Assembly (NCBI RefSeq): GCF_901709675.1
Contig: NC_051090.1
Location: 6,651,842 to 6,715,841 of the forward strand
DNA: 64,000 nucleotides
Source of the DNA: Syngnathus acus
Lineage: Eukaryota > Chordata > Actinopteri > Syngnathiformes > Syngnathidae
Direction of reading: 5' to 3'
In this document: one piece after another, positions 1 to 38,121 of the stretch
Numbering within the stretch: the first letter of the stretch is position 1
How the letters are laid out: every line of letters starts with the position of its first letter
The notes under the pieces: generated by a model
The model's database searches: none
What the model was told of the DNA's origin: nothing
The model's input: the letters and a program-made list of their open reading frames with translations, nothing else
Made by a program: the position numbers and the translations under genes

Positions 1-248
1 ACTCAATGCTGGCTTAGAATTTGATCCAAAATATTATTGAAACTGTAATTCAGCAACTTCCCGGCTAGGTTAAGCAACACTGCCCCAATTGTGCGTTTGT
101 GAAAATCCCAAAGATATCCAGCAGTATGCATTGTGGTTGTCTACGGCGCCTTTTTCCACTGCCCGGGCTCCCGCTTGATGCTTTCCTAGCGCCGGTAAAC
201 GTAAAGCGCTGCTGCTTGCTCATTGGTTGAGGATTTTTGAGGGTTAAC

Positions 249-530
249 CTCTGCTTACCCCATTGCAGTGCCTTAGCTACGGACGCTGCTGTATTATACT
301 CCACAGTTTCCACTTTGCTGCAGCGTGTCCTCAGTCTCCTCTGGAAAACAAAAAGGGAGGAAGTAAAAAGAAAAAAGGGACGCTGTTATCTGGCGCAGTA
401 GAAGACCCAGCGGAGGCGAGTAGAGCCAAGCAGTGGAAAAGCATCACAAGTCCACTCAGGTCTGACAGTGTCGTAGCAATTTACTCGTGTTTTCCTCCTG
501 CCTTCCGCTAAAGCCCATAGCTTCTACTCA
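249..530 (+). other. Possible 3'-terminal exon of an upstream gene
   Basis: A pyrimidine-rich stretch ending in CAG at 262-264 could be a splice acceptor. Two frames stay open downstream. One ends at 511 and gives a Lys-rich then Ser/Ala-rich peptide. The other ends near 396 and gives a hydrophobic segment followed by a basic tail. I recognise neither. No upstream exon is in the window, so the call rests only on the acceptor and the open frames and may be chance. Confidence 0.15.
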
Positions 531-3500
531 ATATAATTTTTTTTAAATTGATTTGATCACTTCACCCTTTTAAGGAGCATTATCACCCATATGAGTGGGC
601 CACCCGACAACTCGGGCCCGGTAGCGTTGGGCAAGCTTGTCCCAATCTTTTGGAAGCCCTTCTGTTTTATACCAGTGCCTTCTCCAATTTGGAGTTGCGA
701 AGCATCATCGGGGTCATGTAGAAAGTTGAGATGAATCTTGGACTGTTAGATTTGATGTTGGGAGAAAAAAAAGGATTTGATGCATGACAGTAGCATGGTG
801 GACTAATTAGGACCCCCCCCCCTCCCCAAAAAAAAGGATTAAGTATATACTGTAGACTGAAATAAGGATGACTTAGCGCAAAGCTACTTTGTTGTATGAA
901 TAGCAACAGGTTATGTGTGGCTTCTGCCGTCTAATGGACGAGAGATGAACAAAGATTATATTTCCTAAGTCATTCTCAGCCCAATTAACTGAAATTAGGC
1001 GTATCGGTTGGGAATCACTGCAGCGCTCTTTGGCTTTACAACACCTTGCAAGTCACTGTGAACACAAGCGGCTCCCGAGCTGGCCAGTAAGAAAAAGTGA
1101 AAACGGCTTGGACAGCTCTCGTGGCATATGCAATTGCTCATCAAGATACTTGTAGATATTTATTTTGTTACGATGAAGCGGTTAGCATCCGAGTGGAGCG
1201 TTAAAAAAAAAAAATAGGTGTGTGAGGATGGAGCGATGCCGGACTCCTTGTTTGTCGTTTCTCATCATCGTTGTTGTGTTTGTTGTTGTCTTGGCCGGAG
1301 TCTACCTCAGTGCACACAGAGGAATCACACCAGACGCTCGCCCGACAGCCAATTTTTTCTAACACTGCTCACATGTGTGGCCTCCTTCTGTCTGCTTCCT
1401 GCCTTATACACATTTTTGGGGTCTTTCCATTCAGTTACGTTGCCCCACCCCAAAGCTCCTCTTTCCCGAGAAATTTACCATGGACCAAAGTATTGGGACA
1501 CTAAAACAGATAAAATGAAACAATATTAAGGTGGCTCAAGACAGAAAGTTCACTCTGAGGGAACCTTTTGGTTTTTGGATCTTTGTGAGGTCGGAAATAA
1601 TTCTCCCATCCATTGGGACAGGAAAGGCGATTCTCTAAGTAGGATCCAGAGAGACATCTCAATGGACTTGTGTGGTTTTTTTTTTTTGTCCAATGTGTTC
1701 TGAGTGTTCTACTGTGAAAATCGAGAATATTAACTTTGTGCGGATGCGGTGTGTATGGCCAAGGCTGGTTTGAAAGGAGAACAAGTAGGCAGCACCAAAT
1801 CCCCCCCCCCATCCCCTGCCCCCCTGAACTTTCTCCCTTTTGGGTTAAATCAAGCGGGACTGGGACAATCTTGTGTGGCATGCAAACTCAAAACAGATGG
1901 ACAAAATTTCAATTGTACCTTATTTTTAGTCTCAGGGAGTCGGCCTGATGATGCTCAGAAGAAGAGATACACATTAGCTACCTTTTATATCAGTTGTGAC
2001 TGAAGAGAAAATACTAAGCATCCTTGCAAATATAGACGTTAAAAGAACCTCGACCCACAGATGATCCCATCTTTTCCCCATCCTCTCTGATTTTGGAGAC
2101 AATCAGGAAAACCCGAAGCTCACTCTGAAGTCAAGCGGCTTTGACTGACCTCTAGCGGCTGGATGGGGGCATTGCAAAGCAAACCAACCCACCAATACAG
2201 TAGTGCCTTGCTTTGAATCCAGTAAAAACCTCAAGAGGACCTCCAAATATTAAAAAGAATACCCCAAGAAATATGATTTTCTAATCCAGTTCTGTGTAAA
2301 TTAATCAGTTTAATGAGAGAATATTATCATTTAGGATTATTCTTTTGACCACAAATGGAACTTTTGTCTGCTCTGCTAAGATTGCTTCATGCATGGAAAA
2401 AGGAATGATGCATACCAGCGTATAGCTTCTTCATGTGACCTTTAAAAAAAAAAAAAATGCCAGTACCCATCAAACATGTCCCAATGTAAAAATTTCCATT
2501 CTTGCTGAAGCGCATCCCAACATTCAGAAAAATAAGCTGATTAAGTAACTCGTAACTGTAAATAGCAGTGGATCCCACTTCTCTTTTGCCCGGAAATTGA
2601 AAGCACTTAATTTAGGGAACTTTGCTCTGTTCATGACCTTACAAGCAAAAAAAGAGCTTCCTTTCAAAGAGGTTAGCAAGTGACATTAGAAACATTTGGT
2701 AACTTTCCTTCGTTTACCGAGAACTCAGACATTTTTTTGTTAGGATTAATGGGAATTAACTGGGAATTAGGCAAGATTTTAAAACAGTGTTTGTGTAGTA
2801 CTTATCTCGATATATAGTTGGGGGTGATACAATTCAAGGACGGTTTATTTTAAAGTGAAATGATGCGGTTCAATTCAGGCTGATTTGATTTCATATGCTA
2901 CAACTCACTTTTTTTTTTTTTTAATTTTCAAATCAGATTTACGGATTCACATCGGTTGTTATGACCCTAATACTGTATGGATGTGTATTGTGCATGTGTG
3001 TATATTTACACACACTGTACATCCACACGTACACACATTCCCGCGACAGAAAAGCCCCGGCAGGTTTCCACTTCCTGTAAATTTTCCCGTTAATTCCCAT
3101 TGAAAGTGTCCCAATTGAAAAATCCCTGCGTTGATTTTGCAAACCTGCTCATATTTCAGTTTGGGTTGAGAACAAAGCATTTGTTGTATGTATTCTTTCT
3201 CGTTGTTTTAAAGAAATAAGTATTACCTATTAGAGAGCTGTTGATTGTTTTATTTTATTTTTTTAGCCAAAGTAGGGAGGGCAAACAATGACATTTTTGT
3301 TTCTTACTGTAAACTTTTACTACTCTTGTACATTATGAATTTGTTATTGTGTATATATAACTTCCTTTTTGTTGTTTTCTAAATTGAGAGGATATTTTCT
3401 GTTGTTGATGATGATGACACAGCCCACTACACAACACAGGAGATCAGCCTGTGAAAACACACACCGCTCGACCTTTGACCCGACTTTCAATCAACCCCAT

Positions 3501-4737
3501 GCATGTTCTTCCCAATGTGAGCCCGACAGGCCCGAACGCATCACTGAGGCGCGTTTAGTTTGTGTTGTTTTTATTTTATTGGGGCTAAATAATGTGTAAA
3601 CTGGACGAGACCACTGCACATCCAAGACGTGTGATGAAATAAGCTATAAAGATGGTTCAACCACCATTTTTTTTCCCCCCCTCCCCAGTCCCCAAGTTGC
3701 TTCTTCAGGCGATGAATGAATATGGAAAAAAAAAAAAGTACTGCTGATGAGTGGTGAGATGATATTTCATATTTATCTTATTAGTTATGGACAGATGGGT
3801 GTCTGTCCAGTGGTCTGCTCCAGTTTCACACAGTAGTACTTTTAGTTTAGCGTGTTGTCTCCTCGGTGCACATACAGTCGCTTGTAGTGGCCGCCATGCT
3901 GTGTTGTCATCGAGGAGGTTACCTCTTTGTTGTTTGTCTTTTGTTCATGCTGATGTGTTCATTTTTTTTGGGGGGGGGGGGGGGGGGGTTGCATATACGT
4001 TCCTGTTGTCAGTGTATGTGTGCGTATGTTGTCCAAAACCCAGATCGCTTCATCCCTCACACTGGATCCAAATGTGCCATTATCTTTATGTATCGCATTT
4101 ATCAACACACACACACACTCAGAATTACACGATGCATATTGTACAGGATCAAAAAAAAAAAAAGACAAAAAATGTGCCATGACTAAATGAAACGCTTGAC
4201 AATTTATTTTTTCTATGGTTTCAAAAGGAGAGCCAAGTAGTGACATGTACAGAAAATATTGCAATGATATGAAAATACAAATCTTGCTGTGTGTAAATTA
4301 TTCAACAATTAACTGTTTATATTAAAATTATGAATAAAATTATTGGAGAATGTCTTTTCTCTCACTTATTGGCAATTTATCGTATGAAAAATGTATTTTT
4401 TTTATGCAGCTGTCATCCTCAATTTCTTCATAAGATGCTCTAAAAGGCATTTGGAACACATAAGTATGTGTAGTTTTGTTTACATTATAAAATTTAGTGC
4501 ATGTTTATCCAAAGGCTTTAATTGAATGATACTTTTGCTTATTGGTTTTTATATAAGTCTGCGCATAATTGACACTCCCATAATTTCAAACCAACAATAT
4601 TTTGATCCCAGAAAAGCCAATTATGTAGACAACTACACAGTAACACTTTTCATGCTTACCAATAACAATTATTGTTATTAATATTAATAATTAATCTCTT
4701 GGCTAGCTCAAAGAATGAACAGGCCATTATGACCAAA

Positions 4738-4820
4738 TATCCATCCTTCCATTTTCCAAACCGCTTCATCCGGGCATGCTGAAGCTTACCCCAGGATTCT
4801 TTGGGTGGTAGACAGGTCCT
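4738..4820 (-). repeat. SINE/L2-like tail relic
   Basis: A CCATCC-CCATTTTCC-ACCGCTTCATCC type string is the reverse complement of the common fish repeat tail that ends in tandem GGATG. The copy is short and degraded. Family assignment is from memory. Confidence 0.5.
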
Positions 4821-5817
4821 TTTTGAAATTCAAAACTACATCAGTAGTAGGAGTGCACTGTAGTTCAATTTGTACACGATGTAGTCTGCCTTGCAAAAAC
4901 AACTACTATATACCACAATAACCACATTGCTCAACGTATAAGCGGATGTGAATAAAGCTGCAAGTTGTACGTCAGACGTGATTGTGTGTGTCGAAGACAA
5001 TTTGTTGTGTTTCAGTTCAGAACGACACAAAGAGGAAACTGCACTGACTCAATCTCCGCTGCCAGTCGTCAGCGTCAGTCAGTGTGAGGACAAAGTCAGA
5101 AGACATCTAGAATCAAGTAGGTACAATTTATTCTGTGTCCATTCCTGTGTTGGAGTTGTTAAAAGTTGAAGAGTCGTGTATGAGAATGATGTTTTGGTGG
5201 GAAAGTGCTGAGATCTTTTCCACTTGATGTGCTCCCTACTCAACTTGACACTTATCCTGCGTATTACACAAGAAAGGTGGTGACCATTTATTTGCCAGTT
5301 TCAAAAATCTATCCGATAAGCACAGCTTTGTTGAAAAGATACCAACAATGTGTTTTTTTCCCCTTGTACAGAATAGATAGAGAATAGAACGCTTCACTGG
5401 TCTAAAACCTCTCATAATGCTCACTTCCTTTTTTCTTTTCATTTTACTAAAACTGTCATCTTTAAAGTTGGAATGTCTTTTTTTTTTGTTCTTTTAATCC
5501 AAAGAAACACCCTAAATCTTCTTTGGAGTTAAAGGCACTGGGAGCTTTATTGTTTATGATTTTTTTTTTTAAAGTCAAGACTTTTATGTCCTTCATTTAT
5601 TGGTCAACAGCAGTGGGTATTTTGTTTTTGTTTATGGTTATTTCTGTGTGTTAGTTAGTTACTTTGAGGCAATCCCTGAGCAGCAGCAAAACCCCTCATG
5701 ATCTCCTCCTCCCCTCACGCTCACTCCTCCTTCTCTTCTTCTTCTACTTCGTCCTCCTCTTCCACAGCAGCAGCAGCGTGCCGCAGTTCCCGCTGACCTC
5801 CACAGCGCATCGCTCAC

Positions 5818-30302
<24,485 letters not shown>

Positions 30303-30325
30303 ACTCAGCTGAAACTCCATTTTAA

Positions 30326-33300
30326 AACCGGTTGTCTACTTTTTACACCGATCCAAAGACGGCAGCCAGCGATTTGAAGACGCGACAGCTCGGTGCCGAA
30401 GCGTCGAAGAAGGGAGGCGCCAAGCAGGAAGTCCGAAGTGATGGAACGCTGTCTGCCTGATGGTTCATTTGCACAGTGTAAATATTCCATTCCTGACTCT
30501 TGAATGAGCCTTTCTGGCTCTTTTTGTAATGGTTTGTACAGATGTCAGATTCTTAGTCTGGATAATTTACTTACATCTGTCTTTAATTATGCTTTCATGG
30601 AATCTTTTATTTGCAGTCAGGTGCTGTTCCAGCTTGGACAGGCCCAGAAATTAGCTGTTCACCACACCTTGACTCACTTGGAATTCATTTTCTTAAAATA
30701 TGCATTCTTTCCCCTATTCATCCTTTTTTTTTTTTTATGCTGTATAGAGCCCAACCCATCTGACTCGTGCGGCACACCCTGACCTAATCACCTGTCAATC
30801 AATTTCATAAGTAAAAGCCCCTTTTAAAACTATTCTGAAGACATCTGAACCGACATCAAATCATAATATATAATATAATATATACCTTATTACCATGACA
30901 GTGATTGATATTTTGGGCCTGCCGCTTTAAGGACAATTACTTTTCTGTACTGTACTGTCATGCTGAGACTCGCAGGACAAAGCCTGAAGGTCATTACTGC
31001 GGACAAGCTTGAAGCTGAACACATTCCTCATTTCCTCCCACTTTGCGCTTCCTCTTCTTTGACGCAGGGAAGGAATCACACGTTCATGTCTTGGCCCGCT
31101 GATCATTATTCTGTCAGAATGGGGTCATCTATATCATCTATTGGATATATGTTGGAACATGACACATTTATTTCAAGCCCAAGGTACCAAACGTGACTCA
31201 TTGCTGATGACGTGGCAGAAAGCTGATGTCAGTCTCGAATGTGACTGAGGAACCGTGGAGATGTTCATCCCACGGCAATCGCAAATGTCTCTGAATCCCT
31301 TCACAGGTACTATTTGTGTATATTTTGTCGATCTGTGTACATGCTCTTTGGTTCTCATTTTTATATTAAGTACAGACTTTATTTGATATTGCGTTAAGAC
31401 GGTCGGACGAACCACATTTGTTCACGTTTTAATAATGTAATAAGTGATTTAATTTGTTTTGTGATCATGTAGCATTGAAGTTTAGGTGCACCTGTCCGAT
31501 GTCCGCCATTTTTGGTGACGTGTCGCTAAGAGGATCTAGCAAAAATCCACTTGTTTCACGCAACCAAAGAGACGTTCACACTGACTCTCGCTCAAGTAGT
31601 TTGCTCTCTTACTGTTCTCTAAAAACACCATTTTACATTTGCCAAAAAACAGAAATCATCTGAAGCCGATCAGTGTGCGAGCGCTCTCTAAAACTGCTGA
31701 TCAAGCAGTATTTTTTTTTCGACATCCATCAAGTGTTCTCATCAGCATTGTTGATGGTTCGGCTAACAAATGCCTACTGGCAAGGACGACTGGCTTGGCA
31801 GTGACTGTTCAATCTTGGCACCTAAAACATCCAGTGAAGCCCAAAATGTTTTAAAACCTGGCCCTATTTTTCGTGAAAGTGACAGTTACAAAAGAGTGGA
31901 AGAAAGCAATGAGTTAGAAAATAACAAATAAATTACGGATTTGGGCTCAACGGCATGGAAATGCTACCCAAAAAAAAGTACGTGTGACTACCTAGTTCTC
32001 CTAGCTGCTTGTCCCCCATTGGTCGGGCAGATTAGTCATCATGGCGCTGTTATAACATTTGAGGCTACATGTCTATAAATACAAGTAAACACATTATAGA
32101 CTTACCGTGTCTTAGTCTGGATTTGCAATATTATATCCACAGTTGTTGCCGTGTGCCAATTGTCTTCTCTTGAATAAAATTAGTGGCCAACAAGCATATG
32201 TTGAAGTCAATACAGGAAACTGGTTTGTTGCCGTGAAGTAGACAAACAAACCAAAATGAAGTTTGAACAAAGCTTATATTGTGCTGCTTAATATATTTGA
32301 CGGTACACTTTTGTACAAATTCCTTTTAAATGATCTCGAAAACAGACTGTAATGAATATGACTTTTATTCCATGACACAATGAAACCATACAGATATTTG
32401 AAGGCCAACATGGTTTTTTTTTTGGTACGAGAAGGCCACAGGTACTCACATGACGTAAGATGACTTTTTCCATGAGGGCAGGAAAAAAAGCACTGAAGTT
32501 GTCTTAAACGCTGACCTGTTAACTTAAAGCTAATCAGTCGCATCACTGTACAGTTGCTCACCAACAAAAACACACTTTTTTCTTCCCAATTCTCATTTTG
32601 GGACCTTTCCTATGTGTGAATAATTGTATTTCCTCTGCCAATTTTTACACTAGTCACTTTGAATAGTAGCATACTTGAAGGGGAAAACGAATGATTCTTA
32701 TCAGGCTTATTTTTATTATGATTGTGAGTTTCTATTTACCAACAGCTGTCTAATGGCGCTAGTAGTGCACAACAAAAGAGTTTTTGTATTTTTGTTTTTG
32801 TTTTATTCACTGCAAGGGTTTAGAGAATCATGGACACTGACTGCTGCCTTAGACATGTTTTAGTATTAAAACCAAAAAAAAAGTGCTGGAACACTTGTGT
32901 TGTTGTGTTGGTCTTGTTTTCCCCAACAATGTTAAGTAACTAGCAATGGCTTGTTGTTGTATTTTTTTCATTATAATGTTTTGTATTGTCTGCTATGATT
33001 AGTGGCTTTCCTCTTGTCTCCTCCCAACTATCATTATTCCAGGCTGTTTCCTCCCTTAAGGGAAGCAGCAAATTCCTTGCTGTCTCTCTCGGGCTGTTTG
33101 GACCATTACGTCCAGTCTCCACGTCTCTACGCTCAGGCGACTCACAGCTAAATAGTTCACTAAATAACAAAACACATTAAGCCTTTCATGTGATGGCCTT
33201 AGACGGAAGGATGGGTTGAAACGTTTAGCCGGTGGGGAACCTAATGACATTACAAGATCTTCAACCATTATGCAAGTGGAAAAATAAGATGACCACTTAA

Positions 33301-35468
33301 GAAAAAACAAACCAAAAAAAACAGTAAGTGATGTTTTTAGTGAGAATGTATCTGCTTGCTTCATCTCACATTTTTCTCTTAACCATTGTTTAGGCCGCTC
33401 CTTCTTTCAAGAAAGCAACTGGCAAAGCAATCACAGTGCACAAAGACATGATGCCCAAAGAAATTATTTCTCCTCATGTTGGAATCTTTTGAGTCCAGGT
33501 ATGCACTTTTGTCTTGCCTCACCTGTTCAACATTTACTTGAGAAAACATCCTGTATTTATGCAATACAGTGAACTATGTCAAATATAAAACTATTGCTTT
33601 GGCGCTATCTTCTGCATTGTGGAGCCAAGAAGCTATTTTAAAATTAGCGGAGGAGCTTCATTTACTTAGACCAGATTAATAAGAAAAATATACTTCTGAA
33701 CCTACAATAATTTTAAATATATTTTTTAGGAATAAAACCAACTTTTTTATGAACTTGGGACTACTACGCTACTGTATTGTATTCCTGATCATAGTGGTGA
33801 TACTTGGAGACCTGAGTATTTTTTCAGGTGGCGTAAAAAGAACCAGCATCTGGCCCAACTTGAAATTATATTTTCAGTCATTACACTCTCTCCACAATCG
33901 GAAGTATTTGGACCCTCAGGGCAGCCTTACCTCCTCACATCAAACCTTCCCAGAAAACCACTATAGGATTCCGAGGAATTTAATGTCATACGGCAAGCTG
34001 GGAGTTATTCCACGCCTGAGCCTCCTCTGGCCGCAAAGTTAAACAAACAGATGCTCCACAGAGACACGTGTACACGCAAAACCTCCCTGAAGGCCTCAAA
34101 AACACACACAGATCTCATTTTTTGGCCTACACTTGGTTTCAATTTGGTTTCTTAGCTTTTGGGGGTGTCAGTTTTATTAAGTATTCTTTAGTTCGACTCT
34201 GTAGCAAAACCTAACGATCATTATCTTACTTATTAATACAAATACAAGAGTTGTCAGACACCAAGGCTGTCAAATCAATGAATGAATTAGCATCTGAAAA
34301 ACAAAGAAGCTGGATTTTGAATTTCTTCGGGATCCAAAGTCCATATATATATATATGTAATAGGATACAAAACAATCTTAATAAATCGCAATTTGATCTA
34401 ATGAGATTAGAGCAGCTCTTAGAGACATTTTCCAATCATTTGAATTCCAGAAGTGAAGTCATAATTCCCAAGGTCACACTTGATGACCCCAGGTTAGTTT
34501 CCCAAAATTCTACAATCACCTGCACTGTATAAACATCTGAGCATGTTAATGGACTCATTGACGTACCTTATAAAAATAAAAATTACACAAATAAAAATTA
34601 GGCCGATGATAGATTCTCTCAAGCACTTTCGATGATACCTCAAAATCGAAGATTGTGGAGTGAAGAGATAAAGCGCCTTGGGAGAAAACGTTCCACCCAC
34701 CGCTTTGTTTATGAAAAAAATCAAAACTTATTACCTTCTGACAGATGTGCTTGATCACTCATGTTTATTTTGGCCCCGGGCTGAGCATTCTTGACTAATT
34801 GATCAAGCTAGGTTATGAAGGAATGTTCTGGATGGATGTTTTATCTCAGGGGTGTTGCCACACTCAAACACAAAGCTGGCTTTTCTTCCGAGCGTGCACA
34901 ATGTGTCCTCTCCTCTAAAATCCAAGGTGATGCCACAAAGATAAGCAACCTTCGGAAACGCTCCTTATGTAACCTCATTCTGCTCGACTGTGTTCTTAGC
35001 CAGAGATACGCCTTATGACATACAATCACTTTTTTTTTTTTTTTTTTATGGTTCAATCGGTGTTACACGTTAATGTGTCTCGTTTTATGACAGTGTGGTC
35101 TGGTTCATTGATTCTTAGTTCAAGTCGGCATGATTGAAGTTCTTTGTTTATCTTTTATGTCGTATCTACAAAAGAAGCCGAAGAAATAACAAAGATGATT
35201 GCTGTTGATAAACGTGATTCCGCGCTTTAGTTTATAATCCCCCCAAAGTGCTGCAATTCGGTTTATTTTAAGATTTAAATAATTTATGATGTCATCGTGG
35301 CCTTTCAATAACAAAGAAAAAAAGGATCCTCATGTTCAGGATTTGTCTTTCCACCATACGTTATGCAAATGGTGAGCGACTGACATTTTTGGAAGCATGA
35401 AGAAAACCTTGAGCGTGTTTTCAATTCATTTTGGTAAGTAACTGTTGACTGCTGTCAAAGCTCTAAAA
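30326..35468. other. arhgef18 3'UTR and intergenic DNA
   Basis: The 3'UTR follows the last exon. AATAAA hexamers at 31927-31932 and 32173-32178 are candidate poly(A) signals for arhgef18, placing the transcript end near 32.2 kb. The remainder is AT-rich, with short homopolymers and scattered weak ORFs that show no codon-like character. I see no further gene. Confidence 0.45.
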
Positions 35469-35476
35469 CAATTAGC

Positions 35477-36020
35477 TAGGGGTGTAAATCGCGGGTTTTG
35501 TAACGATACGATATCACATCGATACAAAGAACCACGATACGATATTTGCCGATATCTTAAAGCCTGCTGTGATTCATTCACGATACATCACGATATAGAG
35601 CTCTACGATCGATATAGAACAATATCCTGATTTATAACGATTCATACGCAAAATCAACAAGGTACTGCAAACTCTTTATTTAGGAAATTACAAAGTGCTT
35701 CCAAACGAATGACTTGAAGCCCAAAGGGGAGCGAATTTCCTCGTCTTCTTGGACACTAGCCATAGCACCAGCCCAGGAGCCGCGTAGTTGTCGGCTCCCC
35801 TTTCACGTGCCTGCTCTGCTCTGCTCACAACACGCCGCGCACTGCTCCCGGAAAGAGGAAGCAAGCAACAATGAACTGGATTTCAAAATAAAGTCGCGTC
35901 TAATGTCCGAGGTCAAAAACGGGCAATATAGATTGATGTTTACGTTTAGCATCGATGCCAACAAATCGTAGAGCATTATAATGATTAATCGATGTGTATC
36001 GATGAATCGTTACACCCCTA
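35477..36020 (+). repeat. Left hAT-like copy (544 bp)
   Basis: Full copy with both 11-bp termini and many CGATAC/ATCGAT strings near the ends (subterminal motifs). It differs from the right copy by about ten substitutions by eye and carries 31 bp near the left end that the right copy lacks. Confidence 0.85.
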
Positions 36021-38121
36021 GTTTCAAACTACTTTTAGGGTTTCTAAGAATAGGGTTTCTAACTAGGCTTTCAAAACTAGGGTTAGGGTTTCCGACCAGG
36101 GTTTCCAAGGAGTTTTGCCATTGCTAATTAGGGTTTCAAACTAGGGTTAAGGTTTCCGACTAGAGTTTTAAACCAAGGTTAGGGTTACAAACTAGGTTTT
36201 AAAGCTAGGCTTAAGGTTTCCAACGAGGCTTTCAAACTACTTTTAGGGTTTCTAAGATTAGTGTTTCTAACTAGGCTTTCAAAACTAGGGTTAGGGTTTT
36301 CGACTAGGGTTTCCAAAGTTAGGGTTAGGATTAGGGTTGGGGTTAGGGTTTCTAACTAGGCTTTCAAAACTAGGGTTAGGGTTAGACTTAGAGTTAGGGT
36401 TAGAGTTAGGGTTAGGGTTAGAGTTAGAGTTAGAGTTAGGGTTAGGGTTAGGGTTAGGGTTAGGGTTACTAACTAGGCTTTCAAAACTAGAGTTAGGGTT
36501 AGGGTTAGGGTTTCTAACTAGGCTTTCAAAACTAGGGTTAGGGTTTCCGACCAGGGTTTCCAAGGAGTTTTGCCATTGCTAATTAGGGTTTCAAACTAGT
36601 GTTAAGGTTTCCGACTAGGGTTTTAAACCAAGGTTAGGGTTACAAACTAGGTTTTAAAGCTAGGCTTAAGGTTTCCAACGAGGCTTTCAAACTACTTTTA
36701 GGGTTTCTAAGATTAGTGTTTCTAACTAGGCTTTCAAAACTAGGGTTAGGGTTTTCGACTAGGGTTTCCAAAGTTAGGGTTAGGATTAGGGTTGGGGTTA
36801 GGGTTTCTAACTAGGCTTTCAAAACTAGGGTTAGGGTTAGACTTAGAGTTAGGGTTAGAGTTAGGGTTAGAGTTAGAGTTAGAGTTAGGGTTAGGGTTAG
36901 GGTTAGGGTTAGGGTTAGGGTTACTAACTAGGCTTTCAAAACTAGAGTTAGGGTTAGGGTTAGGGTTTCTAACTAGGCTTTCAAAACTAGGGTTAGGGTT
37001 TCCGACTAGGGTTTCCAAGGAGTTTTGCCATCGCTAATTAGGGTTTCAAACTAGGCTCAGGGTTTCCGACTAGGGTTTTAAACCAAGGTTAGGGTTTCAA
37101 ACTAGGTTTTAAAGCTAGGGTTAGGGTTTCCAACGAGGGTTTCAAACTACTTCTAGGGTTTCTAAGATTGGGGTTTCTAACTAGGCTTTCAAAACTAGGG
37201 TTAGGGTTTTCGACTAGGGTTTCCAAAATTAGGGTTAGGATTAGGGTTGGGGTTAGGGTTTCTAACTAGGCTTTCAAAACGAGGGTTAGGGTTAGAGTTA
37301 GGGTTAGGGTTAGGGTTAGGGTTACTAACTAGGCTTTCAAAACTAGAGTTAGGGTTAGGGTTTCTAACTAGGCTTTCAAAACTAGGGTTAGGGTTTCCGA
37401 CTAGGGTTTCCAAGGAGTTTTGCCATCGCTAATTAGGGTTTCAAACTAGGCTCAGGGTTTCCGACTAGGGTTTTAAACCAAGGTTAGGGTTTCAAACTAG
37501 GTTTTAAAGCTAGGGTTAGGGTTTCCAACGAGGGTTTCAAACTACTTTTAGGGTTTCTAAGATTAGGGTGTCTAACTAGGCTTTCAAAACGAGGGTTAGG
37601 GTTTCCGACCAGGGTTTCCAAGGAGTTTTGCCATTGCTATTTAGGGTTTCAAACTAGGGTTAGGGTTTCCGACTAGGGTTTTAAACAAAGGTTAGGGTTA
37701 CAAACTTGGTTTTAATGCTAGGGTTAGGGTTTCCAACGAGGGTTTCAAACTACTTTTATGGTTTCTAAGATCAGGGTTTCTAACTAGGCTTTCAAAACTA
37801 GGGTTAGGGTTTCCGACCAGGGTTTCCAAGGAGTTTTGCCATCGCTAATTAAAGTTTCAAACAAGGGGTAGGGTTTCCGACTAGGGTTTTAAACCAAGCT
37901 TAGGGTTACAAACTAGGTTTTAAAGCTAAGGTTAGGGTTTCCAACGAGGGTTTCAAACTACTTTTAGGGTTTCTAAGATTAGGGTTTCTAACTAGGCTTT
38001 CAAAACCAGGGTTAGGGTTTCCGACCAGGGTTTCCAAGGAGTTTTGCCATTGCTAATTAGGGTTTCAAGCTAGGGTTAGGGTTTCCGACTAGGGTTTTAA
38101 ATCAAGGTTAGGGTTACAAAC
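36021..38121. repeat. Telomere-like minisatellite with higher-order periodicity
   Basis: A GTTTTGCCAT marker recurs near 36113, 36568, 37023, 37413, 37627, 37835 and 38041. Spacing is therefore about 455, 455, 390 and then about 206-214 bp. The basic unit is about 208 bp of TAGGGTTT-like words. The longer units contain expanded runs of GGGTTA/GAGTTA hexamers (up to about six perfect TTAGGG in a row). Open frames encoding Leu-Gly or Asn-Pro repeats are by-products of the 6-bp period. Confidence 0.9.

Larger units (their letters stand above)
1..5767. other. Upstream noncoding region
   Basis: No convincing gene is visible apart from a weak candidate 3' exon at 249-530. The stretch is AT-rich with poly(A), poly(T), a 19-base G run (3970-3988) and short CA runs. 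A perfect AATAAA lies near 4333. It could end a long 3'UTR of a gene entering from the left, but nothing else supports that. A SINE/L2-like relic lies near 4738-4820. Just before 5768 is a long pyrimidine tract ending in CAG, which looks like a splice acceptor for the first coding exon of arhgef18. The arhgef18 promoter and 5'UTR exon should therefore lie further left, but I could not place them. Confidence 0.5.

Noticed and set aside
36291-37432. Open frames encoding Asn-Pro or Leu-Gly repeats on both strands
   Set aside because: They are forced by the 6-bp TTAGGG-like period, occur on both strands, and recur with each minisatellite unit.
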